From positions 62,001 to 126,000 of the forward strand of contig JAMXDE010000022.1 of the NCBI GenBank assembly GCA_026770025.1: a stretch of DNA of 64,000 nucleotides, given 5' to 3'. The notes under the pieces are model-generated. The model saw only the letters and a list, made by a program, of their open reading frames with translations, made no database searches and was not told the DNA's origin. Each line of letters begins with the position of its first letter. The stretch's first letter is position 1. This document shows positions 40,071 to 50,315 of the stretch, in pieces. The DNA is from Craspedostauros australis (taxonomy: Eukaryota > Bacillariophyta > Bacillariophyceae > Mastogloiales > Achnanthaceae). Position numbers and translations under genes: made by a program.

Positions 40071-40640
40071 ATGATGATGACGCGACCGACGCAAACTTAC
40101 CGCAATGCTAAAACAAGTATGGCGCTCGTCATGGCGTTGGCCATGATGATGGTCATGAGCATGTCGGTGGTGAATGGATTTGTTCTTCCAGCAGCATCGC
40201 CATCCGTGAAGTCTTGCAGCCCACAGCACTCACCAGCACCAATTCCATCCCGCAGATTACCGACCACCGCCATCGGCATGGCGCAAGTGACCGAACAGGA
40301 GGCCAAGAAGGGCATCGACAAAGTCGTGCAAGCGCTGCGCAGGGATTCCGCCGCCAAATCGGAGCTCGGCAATCTGGATCAGGTCACGGTGGTGCTGGGA
40401 TTCGGATCGCCCAACGGCAAGGACCTCAACGTGCGCTTCAACGCGTCCTTCCGCAAGGCAGGCAAGGGCCTTTCCTCCGTCCCGCTGCCGTTTGGTCTGG
40501 GCCAGTCCAATAAGAGCGAAGGCAGAGGCACGATGGTCGGGCAGGTCAAGGCAACCGTTGACAGCGCAACGGGCAAGGTCAAGTCCTGCAGCGTCTTTCG
40601 GGATCTGGGGTACGGCAGAGCGTTCAACCTCAAGGTCTGA
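40071..40640 (+). CDS. Small plastid-targeted protein, unknown function
   Basis: 189 aa beginning with three ATGs; the first is used. An N-terminal basic start (TRPTQTYRNAKTS) leads into a hydrophobic segment (MALVMALAMMMVMSMSVVNGF) that ends in VNGFVLP, a Phe-motif plastid pre-sequence. A Ser/Pro/Arg transit region follows. The mature domain (~65-189) opens with an amphipathic helix (VTEQEAKKGIDKVVQALRRDSAAK), then beta-like segments (DQVTVVLGFGSPNGKDLNVRFNASFRKAGKG), and ends VKSCSVFRDLGYGRAFNLKV. It looks like one small folded stromal domain. The family is not recognised. Confidence 0.7.
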   Translation: MMMTRPTQTYRNAKTSMALVMALAMMMVMSMSVVNGFVLPAASPSVKSCSPQHSPAPIPSRRLPTTAIGMAQVTEQEAKKGIDKVVQALRRDSAAKSELGNLDQVTVVLGFGSPNGKDLNVRFNASFRKAGKGLSSVPLPFGLGQSNKSEGRGTMVGQVKATVDSATGKVKSCSVFRDLGYGRAFNLKV

Positions 40641-41217
40641 ACGGGCTTGCGGCTATTTATCCATGCATCCATTCATTCGTTCATTGATTGAACCAGCCAT
40701 TCGCAGAAATCAACAGAGCATTTTTGACGATGGCTGTTGCGGAGTGGGTTCAATTATTCGCCACACATCTCAGACGGATCGAAGAGAGGGTTCCACGATT
40801 TGGGTCTCGACCGCAATGTCGTCATCAGCTATCAGGCTGTCTTCGGTGTTCGTCAGATCGATCGTGGTTGTGGCCTTGTGGATTGGAGCAAGTCGAAAAA
40901 TCCCTCTCTCTCTCTCTCGCTCTCTCTCGAGCTCAATATGACAGTCGGTCTCATCACGCTACGCTGGATTTCATCGTGGAGTCATTGGAAGTAGATGACC
41001 GTTGGATGCCTTTGCCGTGGATGAGGGATGCTGTTGGCCTGAAAAAACACGGATAGAGAGAAGTACTACATCTACGACTAAATCTGAACGTGGTCACGAA
41101 GCATACGTAGAGTAAAGTAGTTGCGCTCACAACAACAGCATCCGCAACAGGAAGCAATACCTTCGCTATCATTGTCATTACCATCACCATCACTGTCACA
41201 TTCAAAGCCACCCAACA
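40641..41217. other. Intergenic region between two plastid-type genes
   Basis: A (TC)n tract lies at about 40902-40926 (interrupted) and CATCAC-type leader at ~41160-41217. No gene seen. Confidence 0.5.
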
Positions 41218-41712
41218 ATGAGGTTCATTCATCCTAATACTCTTGCTTTGCTGTTCGCAACAGCAGCATCCGTCTCTGCTTTTGTGGCAGCCCCACCATC
41301 CAAGAACATCGCGCGCATCTCGGGCGGAGGCAGAAATGGTGATGCGCCAGTCTCAGATCGCGGTTTTGTGCCCATCCATCATGGTGGTGCTACGGGTGGC
41401 GGTACAGAGAATCGACTTGTGGGCATCCGTGCTCCGAAGGTCTCTCGGACGACCGCTCTTGCGGCCATGAATCCACACATCCTTGAAATGGCGAAGCAGG
41501 TGGTGATAGCTTGCTTCATCAAAGTGTTGCTTGACGACAGCATCAAAAAGACCGTCCTGTATCGCGACACCACGGAGGGGCCCATCGACCGCCTCGTAAA
41601 GAGCGCAAGCAAGCTCCTCAGCAGCGCATGGCTGGCCGTCAAAGATATCGCTGATGCCATCAACACCAACAACACCAACGGCACCAACAGCACATCTACA
41701 GGAACCAGCTGA
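41218..41712 (+). CDS. Small plastid-targeted protein, unknown function
   Basis: 164 aa from the ATG at 41218, directly after CA-rich leader. The N-terminus (RFIHPNTLALLFATAASVSAFVAAPPSKN) is a signal peptide with a textbook SAFVAP-like cleavage motif, so a secondary-plastid presequence is clear. A Gly/Arg-rich region (ISGGGRNGDAP...) follows. The only ordered part is ~90-145 (NPHILEMAKQVVIACFIKVLLDDSIKKTVLYRD..., RLVKSASKLLSSAWLAVKDIADAI), helical and perhaps membrane-associated. The tail is Asn/Thr/Ser. Function unknown. Confidence 0.7.
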   Translation: MRFIHPNTLALLFATAASVSAFVAAPPSKNIARISGGGRNGDAPVSDRGFVPIHHGGATGGGTENRLVGIRAPKVSRTTALAAMNPHILEMAKQVVIACFIKVLLDDSIKKTVLYRDTTEGPIDRLVKSASKLLSSAWLAVKDIADAINTNNTNGTNSTSTGTS

Positions 41713-42860
41713 GGTTGGCGGCAACTCTGTTCTTTGCTTTGGTGACATCATGGACATGATGCTGGCAAGAAGACGAAAAATCACCGTGGATGCTCCTTGG
41801 CAGGTGAATTTAGGATACTTTTTCGACTCGTTCGAGTAATGTCAGAATCTTGTGCGATGTGCGTCCTTTGTGGTATGGAGGGTTCGGCGTCATCTGCTCT
41901 GCTCCGCTCCGCGATCTGTCGCCATCCTCACCGAGGCACGGTCGAACTTCGCCGGTTCTAGAGAGAGAGAGAGAGAGTGCCGAGAATGGAAGAGGAGACA
42001 TCAAAAGGAATGGAGCAGAGTAGGCCCCGAGCATGGCGCAATAAAGCAGGCGTTTCCACGAACTTCTTCTCTTGTGCCCGTCGATCTTGTTGACACGTTT
42101 GTGCGGTATTCATCTCTGTTGACAGACCAAGAGGTCCCGTAGATCAGCAAGCAGGTGCCCAGCGGATGGTGGTTGATCGATCTACGAGTGTCAATCGTTC
42201 AATACGGTTCCAACCCCGCCCTTGAATGGCGACAGCGCCCATCTACCGATCGTTTGGGTTCGCACGGATACCGTGTTGTCCTCATCGCGTGCCTTGTTTC
42301 CACACGTGTTTTTTTTGGATGGCCCAACTTCGCCGATCAAACGAAGTAGAACAAAACACGGCGATTCTTGTTGATGGGTGAACCTCACCGATGGGACGAA
42401 AGCCGAACAACGCGAAAACATGGGCTTCTGGGAACATCGCCGACAATCATCGCGACGAACACCACGCAGAAGACGATGGCAGCGACACGATGGTGCGTCT
42501 GCACTGCCATCTTCGGAGATGAACATCGGCGCTATTCCTCGGCGATAGAGAGTTGTGGGTACGAGTTCTCTCTGGCAATCTCGTATGGAATGTACCGTTC
42601 AGCAACATCCCGCATAGGCGTTTGGTGGTCTGCCGAAGTTGACACGAGGCAGGATGTTGGAGACACAGTTCGCTCACAAATTCAATCGATCGACAACAAC
42701 ACAACGAACAACAAACGACAACCAGCACACACACAAAACACTCACACACTTCAATTATCACAAGCACAACCAAAACACTCATACTCTCAACTAACCAACA
42801 AAACAACAAAACAACAAAACAACAAAGCAACAAAACAACCGACAACAGAAAACTATCAAC
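41713..42860. other. Intergenic region upstream of the glutathionyl-hydroquinone reductase gene
   Basis: No supported gene. A GA tract lies at ~41961-41976. The last 180 bp are a striking leader of ACAACA, ACACAC and tandem AACAAAACAAC units (42797-42840), probably 5' UTR of the gene at 42861. Confidence 0.55.
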
Positions 42861-43907
42861 ATGGCACCAAAGGCAGAAGCACGCACAGCCCTCGACGAGA
42901 TGGCATCCGATGGATCCTTCAAGCGTCGCGAGGCAGCATGGAGAAATTGGATTGAGACTTCGCCAACGAGCAAGTTCCAACCAGAAGCCGATCGCTATCA
43001 TCTCTACGTCTCGATGGCATGCCCATGGGCACACCGCACCCTCATGGTTCGTGCTCTGAAGGGACTCGAGGATGTCATCACAGTTACCGTCGTCCATCCA
43101 ACTTGGAGAAAGACCAAGCCTGACGATGATGCAGACAAGCACACCGGTTGGGTGTTCGGCAATCCAGGGGGAGCACCATTCAACAACACCATCGGCCTTG
43201 GCGGTCCATTCCCTGCCGCCTTCGAAGTGAACAAGCCAGATCCGCACCACGAAGGAACCTTCAGCATCCGCGAATTGTACGAGAAGGCAGGCGACGTTGA
43301 CGGCAAGTACTCCGTCCCAATCTTGTGGGACAAGAAGTTGCAGACTATCGTCTCCAACGAATCGTCGGATATCATCCGCATGCTCAACACCGAATTCAAC
43401 GATTTCGCCAAGAATCCCGATCTGGATCTGTACGCCAAGCACAGGCGTCCACAGATCGACGAGGCGAACGAATGGATCTACCCAACCATCAACAACGGAG
43501 TGTACAGATGTGGATTCGCAACATCTCAGGGAGCCTACGACAAGGCCATCGACGAACTGACGGCATCCTTCGATCGCGTCGACAGCATCCTACAAAACCA
43601 AAGGTACATCGCCGGCAACGAATTCACCGAGGCCGACATTCGTCTCTTTGTGACGTTGGTGCGATACGACGAAGTGTACAACGTCTACTTCAAGACAAAC
43701 ACCAGAAGCGTCTCAACGACGCCATCGATCTTGAACTACTGCCGCGAGATCTACCAGATGCCAGGAGTGGCCGACACGGTGAACATGGAGCAAATCAAGA
43801 CGCACTACTACACCTCGCATCCCAACTACAACCGCTGGTCCGTCATCCCACGTGGCAACAACTTCGTCGGTCTGCTTCAAGAATCGCACGACCGTGATTC
43901 GTTGTAA
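42861..43907 (+). CDS. Glutathionyl-hydroquinone reductase (Xi-class GST, ECM4/YqjG type)
   Basis: 348 aa. Enzymes of this family reduce glutathionyl-hydroquinones to hydroquinones plus glutathione disulfide through an active-site Cys. The N-terminal thioredoxin-like domain carries the family signature CPWAHR with the catalytic Cys at residue 54, preceded by YHLYVSMA and followed by THPTW-like VHPTWRKTKP and the GWVF(G) segment. The typical SVPILWDK and IVSNESSDIIRMLN blocks, the latter being the glutathione-binding ESxDI pattern, lie at ~152-175. The C-terminal all-helical domain includes NEWIYPTINNGVYRCGFATSQGAYD and FTEADIRLFVTLVRYDEVYNVYFK. Length fits the family (about 320-350). No targeting peptide, so cytosolic. 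It sits next to two quinone reductase (WrbA) genes, suggesting but not proving a shared role in quinone detoxification. Confidence 0.93.
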   Translation: MAPKAEARTALDEMASDGSFKRREAAWRNWIETSPTSKFQPEADRYHLYVSMACPWAHRTLMVRALKGLEDVITVTVVHPTWRKTKPDDDADKHTGWVFGNPGGAPFNNTIGLGGPFPAAFEVNKPDPHHEGTFSIRELYEKAGDVDGKYSVPILWDKKLQTIVSNESSDIIRMLNTEFNDFAKNPDLDLYAKHRRPQIDEANEWIYPTINNGVYRCGFATSQGAYDKAIDELTASFDRVDSILQNQRYIAGNEFTEADIRLFVTLVRYDEVYNVYFKTNTRSVSTTPSILNYCREIYQMPGVADTVNMEQIKTHYYTSHPNYNRWSVIPRGNNFVGLLQESHDRDSL

Positions 43908-44453
43908 ACAAGAAACCTCTTGGCGCTTGATGCACGATGCACAAGTGCACTTCTCTCATACTTGTAGCGGTACGAACTGCAAGAACCAACAGGAGATACG
44001 AGCAATGAAGTAACCAATTAGAATACGATATTGCATTTACCCTCTTCCAGTGTTGTCCCATACTCATACTCTTTTCAAAGCGCTCAATCGTCATCGACTA
44101 TCATACGCTTACATGCACATCAACGCAACTTTATGAATCCACGACAGAAGCAGAGTGACACTTCTGCTTGTGAAGAGTCAGGTGCTCCAAGCCTGGCGTC
44201 ACAAAACGTACCAGTATGCTAGATTGTATGGCTGGGGAATGCGCATGGAACGATCTCGGCACTAACAGTTGAAAGTCCTTCGTCCCAATCCAGTTCACTT
44301 CGCTTCGCCTCACTCGTCACTATCAATTCAGTCGTTATGAGTAGTCTCACTCTATATTTGTCATGTAAATGGTTGAACTACGCACTGCCATACGTTAGAG
44401 GTCCATGTTTTTGTAAGTGCATGGTGGTTCGTGGCGCTTGGATCGCAACAAGA
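43908..44453. other. Convergent intergenic region
   Basis: 3' flanks of the hydroquinone reductase gene and the first WrbA gene. No gene seen. Confidence 0.5.
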
Positions 44454-45386
44454 TTACTTGGCCAGCTTGGCAGCGATGGTGGCGAAATGCTTTCCATGGG
44501 ACTCGGCGATTTCCTTCTCAAGGTCGGAAGGGCTGCGGGAACCATCCGGTCCAGCGAATGTTCCAGAACCGTACGGCGATGCACCGTGGACCTCATCGTA
44601 GGAGAAGACCTTTGGTTCGGCGTATCCCAGGGGAACGAACACCATTCCCTGGTGGGAACAGAAGTTCACGCATGAGAGGCCCACTGTTTCCTGCCCACCT
44701 CCTTGCGTTCCAACGCTCACAAAGGTGCCAGCGGCCTTTCCAGTCAACTCGCCCTTCATCCACAAACTTCCGGTGGCATCGAAGAAGGACTGTTGCGTTC
44801 AGGCGCGGAGCAATGGGTTTCCGTGTTTGCATTATGGCAAGTAAGTGTAGAATAGACGGAAAGCAGAACGGTAAAGTTATCGAGGATTGCAATGTTAGAA
44901 CGGAAAAAGGTGGTTGACGATAGTACCGGTGCAAACACTGGTGGTCTGAGAAAGATGTCATCACCACGGTTGACATCGGAGTTGGTGCCATGGACGAGAC
45001 GCCACGACGTATTGCCGCCTCCGTCGTATTTGAGTGAGTTGGCGCAGAGAATCCGCGACGACTTTGGCTCACAGGGTTGCAAGAATAATGGATGTTGCGA
45101 CGACCTGAATTGATTTTCGTACCTTCATTTGGGCAGGCATGGTTCCAAATCGTCCCGAAAGACCGAACATGATCCCGTCGTACTCTTTGAGCTTGGCGGG
45201 GGTGATGATTGGATGTTCAGCCTTTGGCGGGGCGCCCATCTTGGTGAGGACTTCTTCTGGAAGGGTCTCTGGGACCTGGTAGATGTCGACGGTGGCTCCA
45301 CCAGCCGCGACGCCCTTGGCAACGGCCTCGGCCATTGTCTTGACATGGCCGTAGAGAGAGTAGTAAACGATCGCGATCTTGGTCAT
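44454..45386 (-). CDS. wrbA: WrbA-type NAD(P)H:quinone oxidoreductase, copy 1
   Basis: Two exons, 45386-45123 and 44789-44454, give 199 aa, the normal WrbA length. The 333-bp intron has donor GTACGA and acceptor CAACAG and falls between codons after PAQMK, before SFFDATG. This flavodoxin-fold FMN enzyme makes two-electron reductions of quinones, avoiding semiquinone radicals. The FMN phosphate loop YYSLYGHV is at the N-terminus, GLSGRFGTMPAQMK precedes the intron, SVGTQGGGQETV and HGASPYGSGTFAG follow it. No presequence, so cytosolic. The second copy lies 1.6 kb upstream, in the same orientation. Confidence 0.93.
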
Positions 45387-46976
45387 CTTTGCGGTTTGTT
45401 GGTTTGCCTTGTTTTTGCGTTTTCTTGATTGCTGCAGCTGGCTTGGTTTATGAGAAGAGTTGAAGATCCGGTTTATGTTGATGTGCTCGACATCATACCA
45501 GTTCGAGGGTGCCCTCCTCGTGTTGAGTTTCGGATGTCACTGATGGCGTAGCTCGTATGGTCGGTGCCCACCTGGTCAATCCTGGCGTGAAAAACATGGT
45601 CGACTTCTCCGAGAGTGGATCTCGGCGATGTTGTTGATACCACACAGGCAGTAGCGTAGCTCGCACCCACCGTGCTAATACTCTCTTGGCGCTGTTATTC
45701 ATTGATGGCAGCGAGATAATCAGGACAGGCCATTCGAACCATCTCCACGAGGGCGGCTCCTTCGCACAATCATTCTTGGATTTGTCCAGAGGAATGTTCG
45801 GGAACAGATACTCCACCGAATCGGCGAAGTTCGCCGATCCAGAACTCTCCAGAACGCACCACAGATGCGCAGTCGGCGATGCGCTCGCAAAGAGCAATAG
45901 GATGGAGACGGGTGATTATATTCGTGCGACTAGCGTGCTCAAACTTGTCCTTGTTCTTCTTGTTCGTGTTCTTGCCCGGTTGAAGGGGCAGGCCCGGAGG
46001 GGTTGCCTGCGTTTCACCAACGTCTTTTGCAACTCCTGACCATTTGATGGATTCGTCTATTGCTGCCGAGGATACGGTGTGGGATGCTCGTAGCCACAAG
46101 TACGAGGACAACGACAAGTACTCGTTGATTCGTGTACCGTACGAGCTACAGACAGAATGAGGCACCGGTAGCATGAGGCACCGGTAACTACGGAGCGTAT
46201 GATGCGTAATGCACCTGCTCCATTAGAGGAGTTCCGCATGAAAAGGTGATGTGAGTGTCTTGACTTCTCTTGTGGGTGAATTCGCGACAGGGTCATTCAC
46301 GGAAAATGCAGTCATCCGGAGTATCAACGGATCAACCACATCAGATCACACATCGCGAAACAGCCCCGACACGGTGTGGAATAGAGTGAGCAGACTTGTC
46401 CGAAGCACGAGCTACTCGATGTACAAACTCTCTGGTAGAGGCTAGTCCGCTTGTGCTTCCTACTCTTCGATGTTCGGTTGCGCGCGACGCGAGTACAACC
46501 TGCGAGTGTGGCGAAACATCGCCAGTTTGTGTTGCCTCTCGCGGATGTCAACCACGTCTGCAACACAGACAAGCATCATTGACGGTTGTGGACAGACGCT
46601 TATGGTGACACAATACTCAAAATAGTTTGTCAGTCACGGATTATTTACTCATTCACGCTTCATATTGTTGAAACTGACCAAACATGCACGGTCGAACAAA
46701 CAGACTTTTTCAACTGACAAGTTCGAAGAGACAAACTGACAAATACACCACAAGCGGAGACCTGCCCAAATTGACCAACGTCAACATTCTATCTCCCTTC
46801 CCAACGACAGCGTCTCTAGTTTGCGTACAGGATAGATGTGGATGGAACTACAACGGTTCATCTTTGAAAGAAGTGCTAATGTATGATGAGATTACAATCT
46901 ATCTTGCGTCTGATGGCGTATGGCAGACTGGGAAATGTGCCTGTGCGCTTGTCGTTGCAAGCAATCGGCCGTCTCT
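45387..46976. other. Spacer between the tandem WrbA genes
   Basis: 1.6 kb without a supported gene; frames are short and mutually overlapping. The leader immediately upstream of copy 1 (CTTTGCGGTTTGTTGG..., later TTATGAGAAGAG) resembles that of copy 2, suggesting the duplication included promoter sequence. Confidence 0.5.
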
Positions 46977-47861
46977 CTATTTCGTAAGCTTTGCAGAAAT
47001 GGTGGCAAACTGCTTGCCGTGAGCGACGGCAATCTCCTTCTCAAGCTCCGATGGCTGGCGAGACCCGTCTGTTCCGGCGTAGGTGCCGCAGCCATAGGCG
47101 GATGCACCATGGATCTCGTCGAATGAGGAGACTTTGGGCTCTGCGTATCCCATCGGGACGAAGATCATGCCTTGATGGGCGAAGAAGCTCACGCAGGAAA
47201 GGCCAACAGTCTCCTGTCCGCCACCCTGCGTTCCAACGCTCGCAAACGTGCCGGCTGCCTTGCCGGCCAGCTCACCTTTCATCCACAAACCTCCGGTTGC
47301 GTCAAAGAAGGACTGGGCGGCGCGTTCGTGAGTGCATGTATGGATGAGAGTGTGAGTTGGAGATGATGCGGGTGGTGCCATGATCATGCATGGCAGTTGG
47401 GTGGAGTGAACGAGAATGAGTTGAGGAGTTGTAAGCGCAGGCATTCGTTGCGATACCTATGCAAACCTGGTTGCCTTCATAGTATTGTTGTGGCCAGTGC
47501 TGTATCAGATCTGTTGTCGATGTTCGTTCCTGTTCGTCGTTGTGGCCATGACAATCGTCAGATCAAGATTCGGTTTTTCAAAATCGCTGAGGCGTACCTT
47601 CATCTGAGCCGGGAATGTTCCAAAACGTCCCGAAAGACCGAACATAATGCCATCGTACTCAGCAAGCTTGTCGGTGGTGATGATCGGATGGCCGGCCTTT
47701 GGTGGGGCGCCTATCTTGGTGGGGACGTCATCCGGAAGAGTCTCTGGGACTTGGTAGATGTCAGCGGTGGCTCCGGCAACAGTGACGCCCTTCGCGACGG
47801 CTTCGGCCAGTGTCTGGACGTGCCCGTAGAGAGAGTAGTAAACGATTGCGATCTTGGTCAT
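46977..47861 (-). CDS. wrbA: WrbA-type NAD(P)H:quinone oxidoreductase, copy 2
   Basis: Two exons, 47861-47598 and 47312-46977, are identical in length to copy 1 (264 and 336 nt) and give 199 aa. The 285-bp intron has donor GTACGC and acceptor GCCCAG at the same codon boundary (PAQMK/SFFDATG). FMN loop YYSLYGHV, GLSGRFGTFPAQMK, SVGTQGGGQETV and HGASAYGCGTYAG are all present. Changes from copy 1 are scattered and mostly conservative (for example EVLTKM versus DDVPTKI), so both copies appear functional. Duplication followed by modest divergence is the natural explanation. Confidence 0.93.
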
Positions 47862-49439
47862 CTTTGCGTTTTTCGCTGTCTGTCTTTCTTTGCGGATAAC
47901 TTGTTGCTGTGCGCTGCGTGCTCAATGCCTGCTTTGCTGATTTCTTATGAGAAGAAGAGACCAAGGAGGTCTTTCGGGCGTGCAGTTGCGTCCTCCTAGT
48001 AGGTGCGATGCGTTAGCGTGGGATATCTCGACGAATTGCGTTGAATTGCGTTGAATTGCGTTGAATTGCGTTGAGTTGTGTTGCATTGGTAGCGTCTGTA
48101 TTCGATGTTGTGACGTTGCGCATTCCTTGTTCCGGTATGATCTTGACATGTTGGTCGATGCTCGAACATATTCCTATGATAGAAGATGGCCTGGGCAGTG
48201 TTATCTCGCCTCCAAGAGGTCCCTATCACAAGTTTAGGAGGCGGTATATATCCATTCGTGGCTCGTAATGCTGCTGTTTCACCTGTGGATTGGAAACATT
48301 TGATCACTCCATGCTTTGTGGAACCATGCTGATTCAAACATCCAACAGTACTCGTACGCAGGACATTGGTAAGACAGTCGCGCGGTCCTGGGAGATACAT
48401 ACGATTGGGAGAGGTCATGATGACGTTCGCGTGGCCATGCACCGCCTCCTGCTCACATCCCACCAAGCACTCGCGAGGATAGTTACGACTATGGATGCCA
48501 ATATTGTTGTCGCTAGCTCGTATGGCTGGGGTTGCATCTTTGGAGCTCGATACGGATGGTGCTATTCCGTGCGATGCCGGTGGCCTGCGAGACAAGCAAC
48601 CCCGGTTGATGGCAACGGCATCAGTTCTCGAGGGTGATCTTCCGAGGTCTGGGTCGTGGTTGTTCCACAAACTGGCGCCAAACACTTGGTCTTCCTTGGT
48701 GTTCCAATTTTCGGCCTTTTTTAATCGAATGTGTCGAAGATCGAAGCAAAAAGCCTACATTCGTGATAGATTACCAACACCCAACATGAAGATTCTTGGA
48801 GGAACCGACGCAAGAGCGACATGAGATTGAATGGCATCTCTTGATGGACGATGCTTGAATTCTTTGGATGTGACATATAATACATGACAGCATCGAAGGG
48901 ACGTCACTGTCCTCTTTTACTCTGGACAAACGGTGTCGAAGCGGTCTGAATCCTTCTTCATTGCTCTTTCTTCACTCGGCTTGGACGTCGCTGGGGTGGA
49001 GCAGTGGCTTACGGTGACTATGTTGCCGGTTGCTTACGATTTGGCTTGTTCGAAGCAGCGGTTCAGACCGTATCCGCATGAGATTGGTTTCTATAATAGT
49101 ATGATATGGTATGGCATGATGCGTTGTGTTGTGAAAAAGATGCTGTAGCTGAGTGCTGTAACGCATCTCGTTAGCGTGTGGCGATGGAGGAGGGGAGACG
49201 AAAAGAGAGCATGCGCGCCATGCATTCCCATCCTCTTTTGGCTCCGCCGTAATCCATTGACGACGTGCGTTCTGTTTGCAGTGGGTATCCATATCGATGG
49301 CAATCGAAAGGTTGTTCATGTTCGTAGCTGGTTCACTTCGATTGGTTTGTATTCACGGATGTTCGGTTGTGGATGCGGCACTCCATGCTACTCCATCCAT
49401 CCTGCGCCGTACATATGGCGTGCATATGCTGTGCTGTGA
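47862..49439. other. Intergenic region upstream of WrbA copy 2
   Basis: No supported gene. A 10-bp tandem repeat lies at 48033-48082 and a TACTCGTA site at 48349-48356. The part beyond ~49150 is the 3' flank of the plastid gene ending at 49440. Confidence 0.5.
48033..48082. repeat. 10-bp tandem repeat (GAATTGCGTT) x4 plus one degenerate unit
   Basis: Four perfect head-to-tail units followed by GAGTTGTGTT, about 170 bp upstream of WrbA copy 2. Confidence 0.9.
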
Positions 49440-50315
49440 TTATGCTTTCTCGCCACGTCCATCCTGTCTCAGACGTCCATCGTCGTAGATGCAGTAGAAT
49501 CCCGTGCCTGGATCTGGCCTGCCCTCAAAGCCAATGAGCTTCTCAACTCCAGCTGGCACATCATCGGAAGTGAGTACGGCCTTGTCGACGACCGCCCAAT
49601 CGTCCTTGTCATCATCAAAGTACGCCCATTCGACCTGTATCTTCGCCGAGACCTTCATTGGGTACAACCGCTTGGCATGCTGTGATGTCGATTGGTTCGT
49701 TCGTTGTGTGGAGAGAGACATCGGAGCGTGAAGAAGATTGTGAGAGTGAATCGATTGGATAGAGTAAAGTGGAATAGAGTAGATATGCAGTGGCAATACC
49801 AAGAACTGCATTCGCAACAGCAACAGCGATGCAGCACTCGCATCGATCTGCGACGACCATCTCCTCACAATCACAAAAGACGAAGCACGACAAACGAGAA
49901 AGCAAGCAAGCGACGACGACAGAGTGAGGCAACTCACCTCCGCAATGATCGCCCTCTGCCTGGCCACCGCGATGGCAGTGTACTGGTTGTTCTTGGACTT
50001 GACGCGTCCCACCTCGAGCCATTCCTCGGCGGCAGTAGGCTTGACGGCGACGCGGACCTTGGTATCCTTCTTGAAATCGATGTAACGATCCCACTGTTGC
50101 TTGGGCTTGAGCTTGGCCTCCTTCTTCTTCTTCTTCTTGCTGCTGTCGGCAGACTTGTCGCCACCCCCGAATCCAGCGGACAACGCGGTGGTTGGGGCTA
50201 TCTGACGCGCGAAGGCGACCGACGGTGTGGAGAACGCGTGCGTGGACAATGGCAGAGCCGCCAATAGCAAGGCGACGCCGACGGCGATCATGCGCTGCTG
50301 CATTGTTGCTGCCAT
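49440..50315 (-). CDS. Plastid-targeted conserved protein, unknown function
   Basis: Two exons, 50315-49938 and 49679-49440, give 205 aa. The 258-bp intron has donor GTGAGT and acceptor TCACAG, in phase 0 (RAIIAE/HAKRLYP). The start is the ATG at 50315; the longer frame begins with TTG. The signal peptide (MIAVGVALLLAALPLSTHAF) ends in a HAF motif, followed by a Ser/Thr/Arg transit region and a Lys run. The mature domain has QWDRYIDFKKDTKVRVAVKP, EEWLEVGRVKSKNNQYTAIAVARQRAIIAEHAKRLYP and VSAKIQVEWAYFD, a pattern I associate with plastid proteins of plants and algae (possibly HHL1-like, photosystem II protection). That last link is a weak recollection. Stromal or thylakoid location is inferred. 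Confidence 0.75.
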   Translation of the reverse strand: MAATMQQRMIAVGVALLLAALPLSTHAFSTPSVAFARQIAPTTALSAGFGGGDKSADSSKKKKKKEAKLKPKQQWDRYIDFKKDTKVRVAVKPTAAEEWLEVGRVKSKNNQYTAIAVARQRAIIAEVSCLTLSSSLACFLVCRASSFVIVRRWSSQIDASAASLLLLRMQFLVLPLHIYSIPLYSIQSIHSHNLLHAPMSLSTQRTNQSTSQHAKRLYPMKVSAKIQVEWAYFDDDKDDWAVVDKAVLTSDDVPAGVEKLIGFEGRPDPGTGFYCIYDDGRLRQDGRGEKA

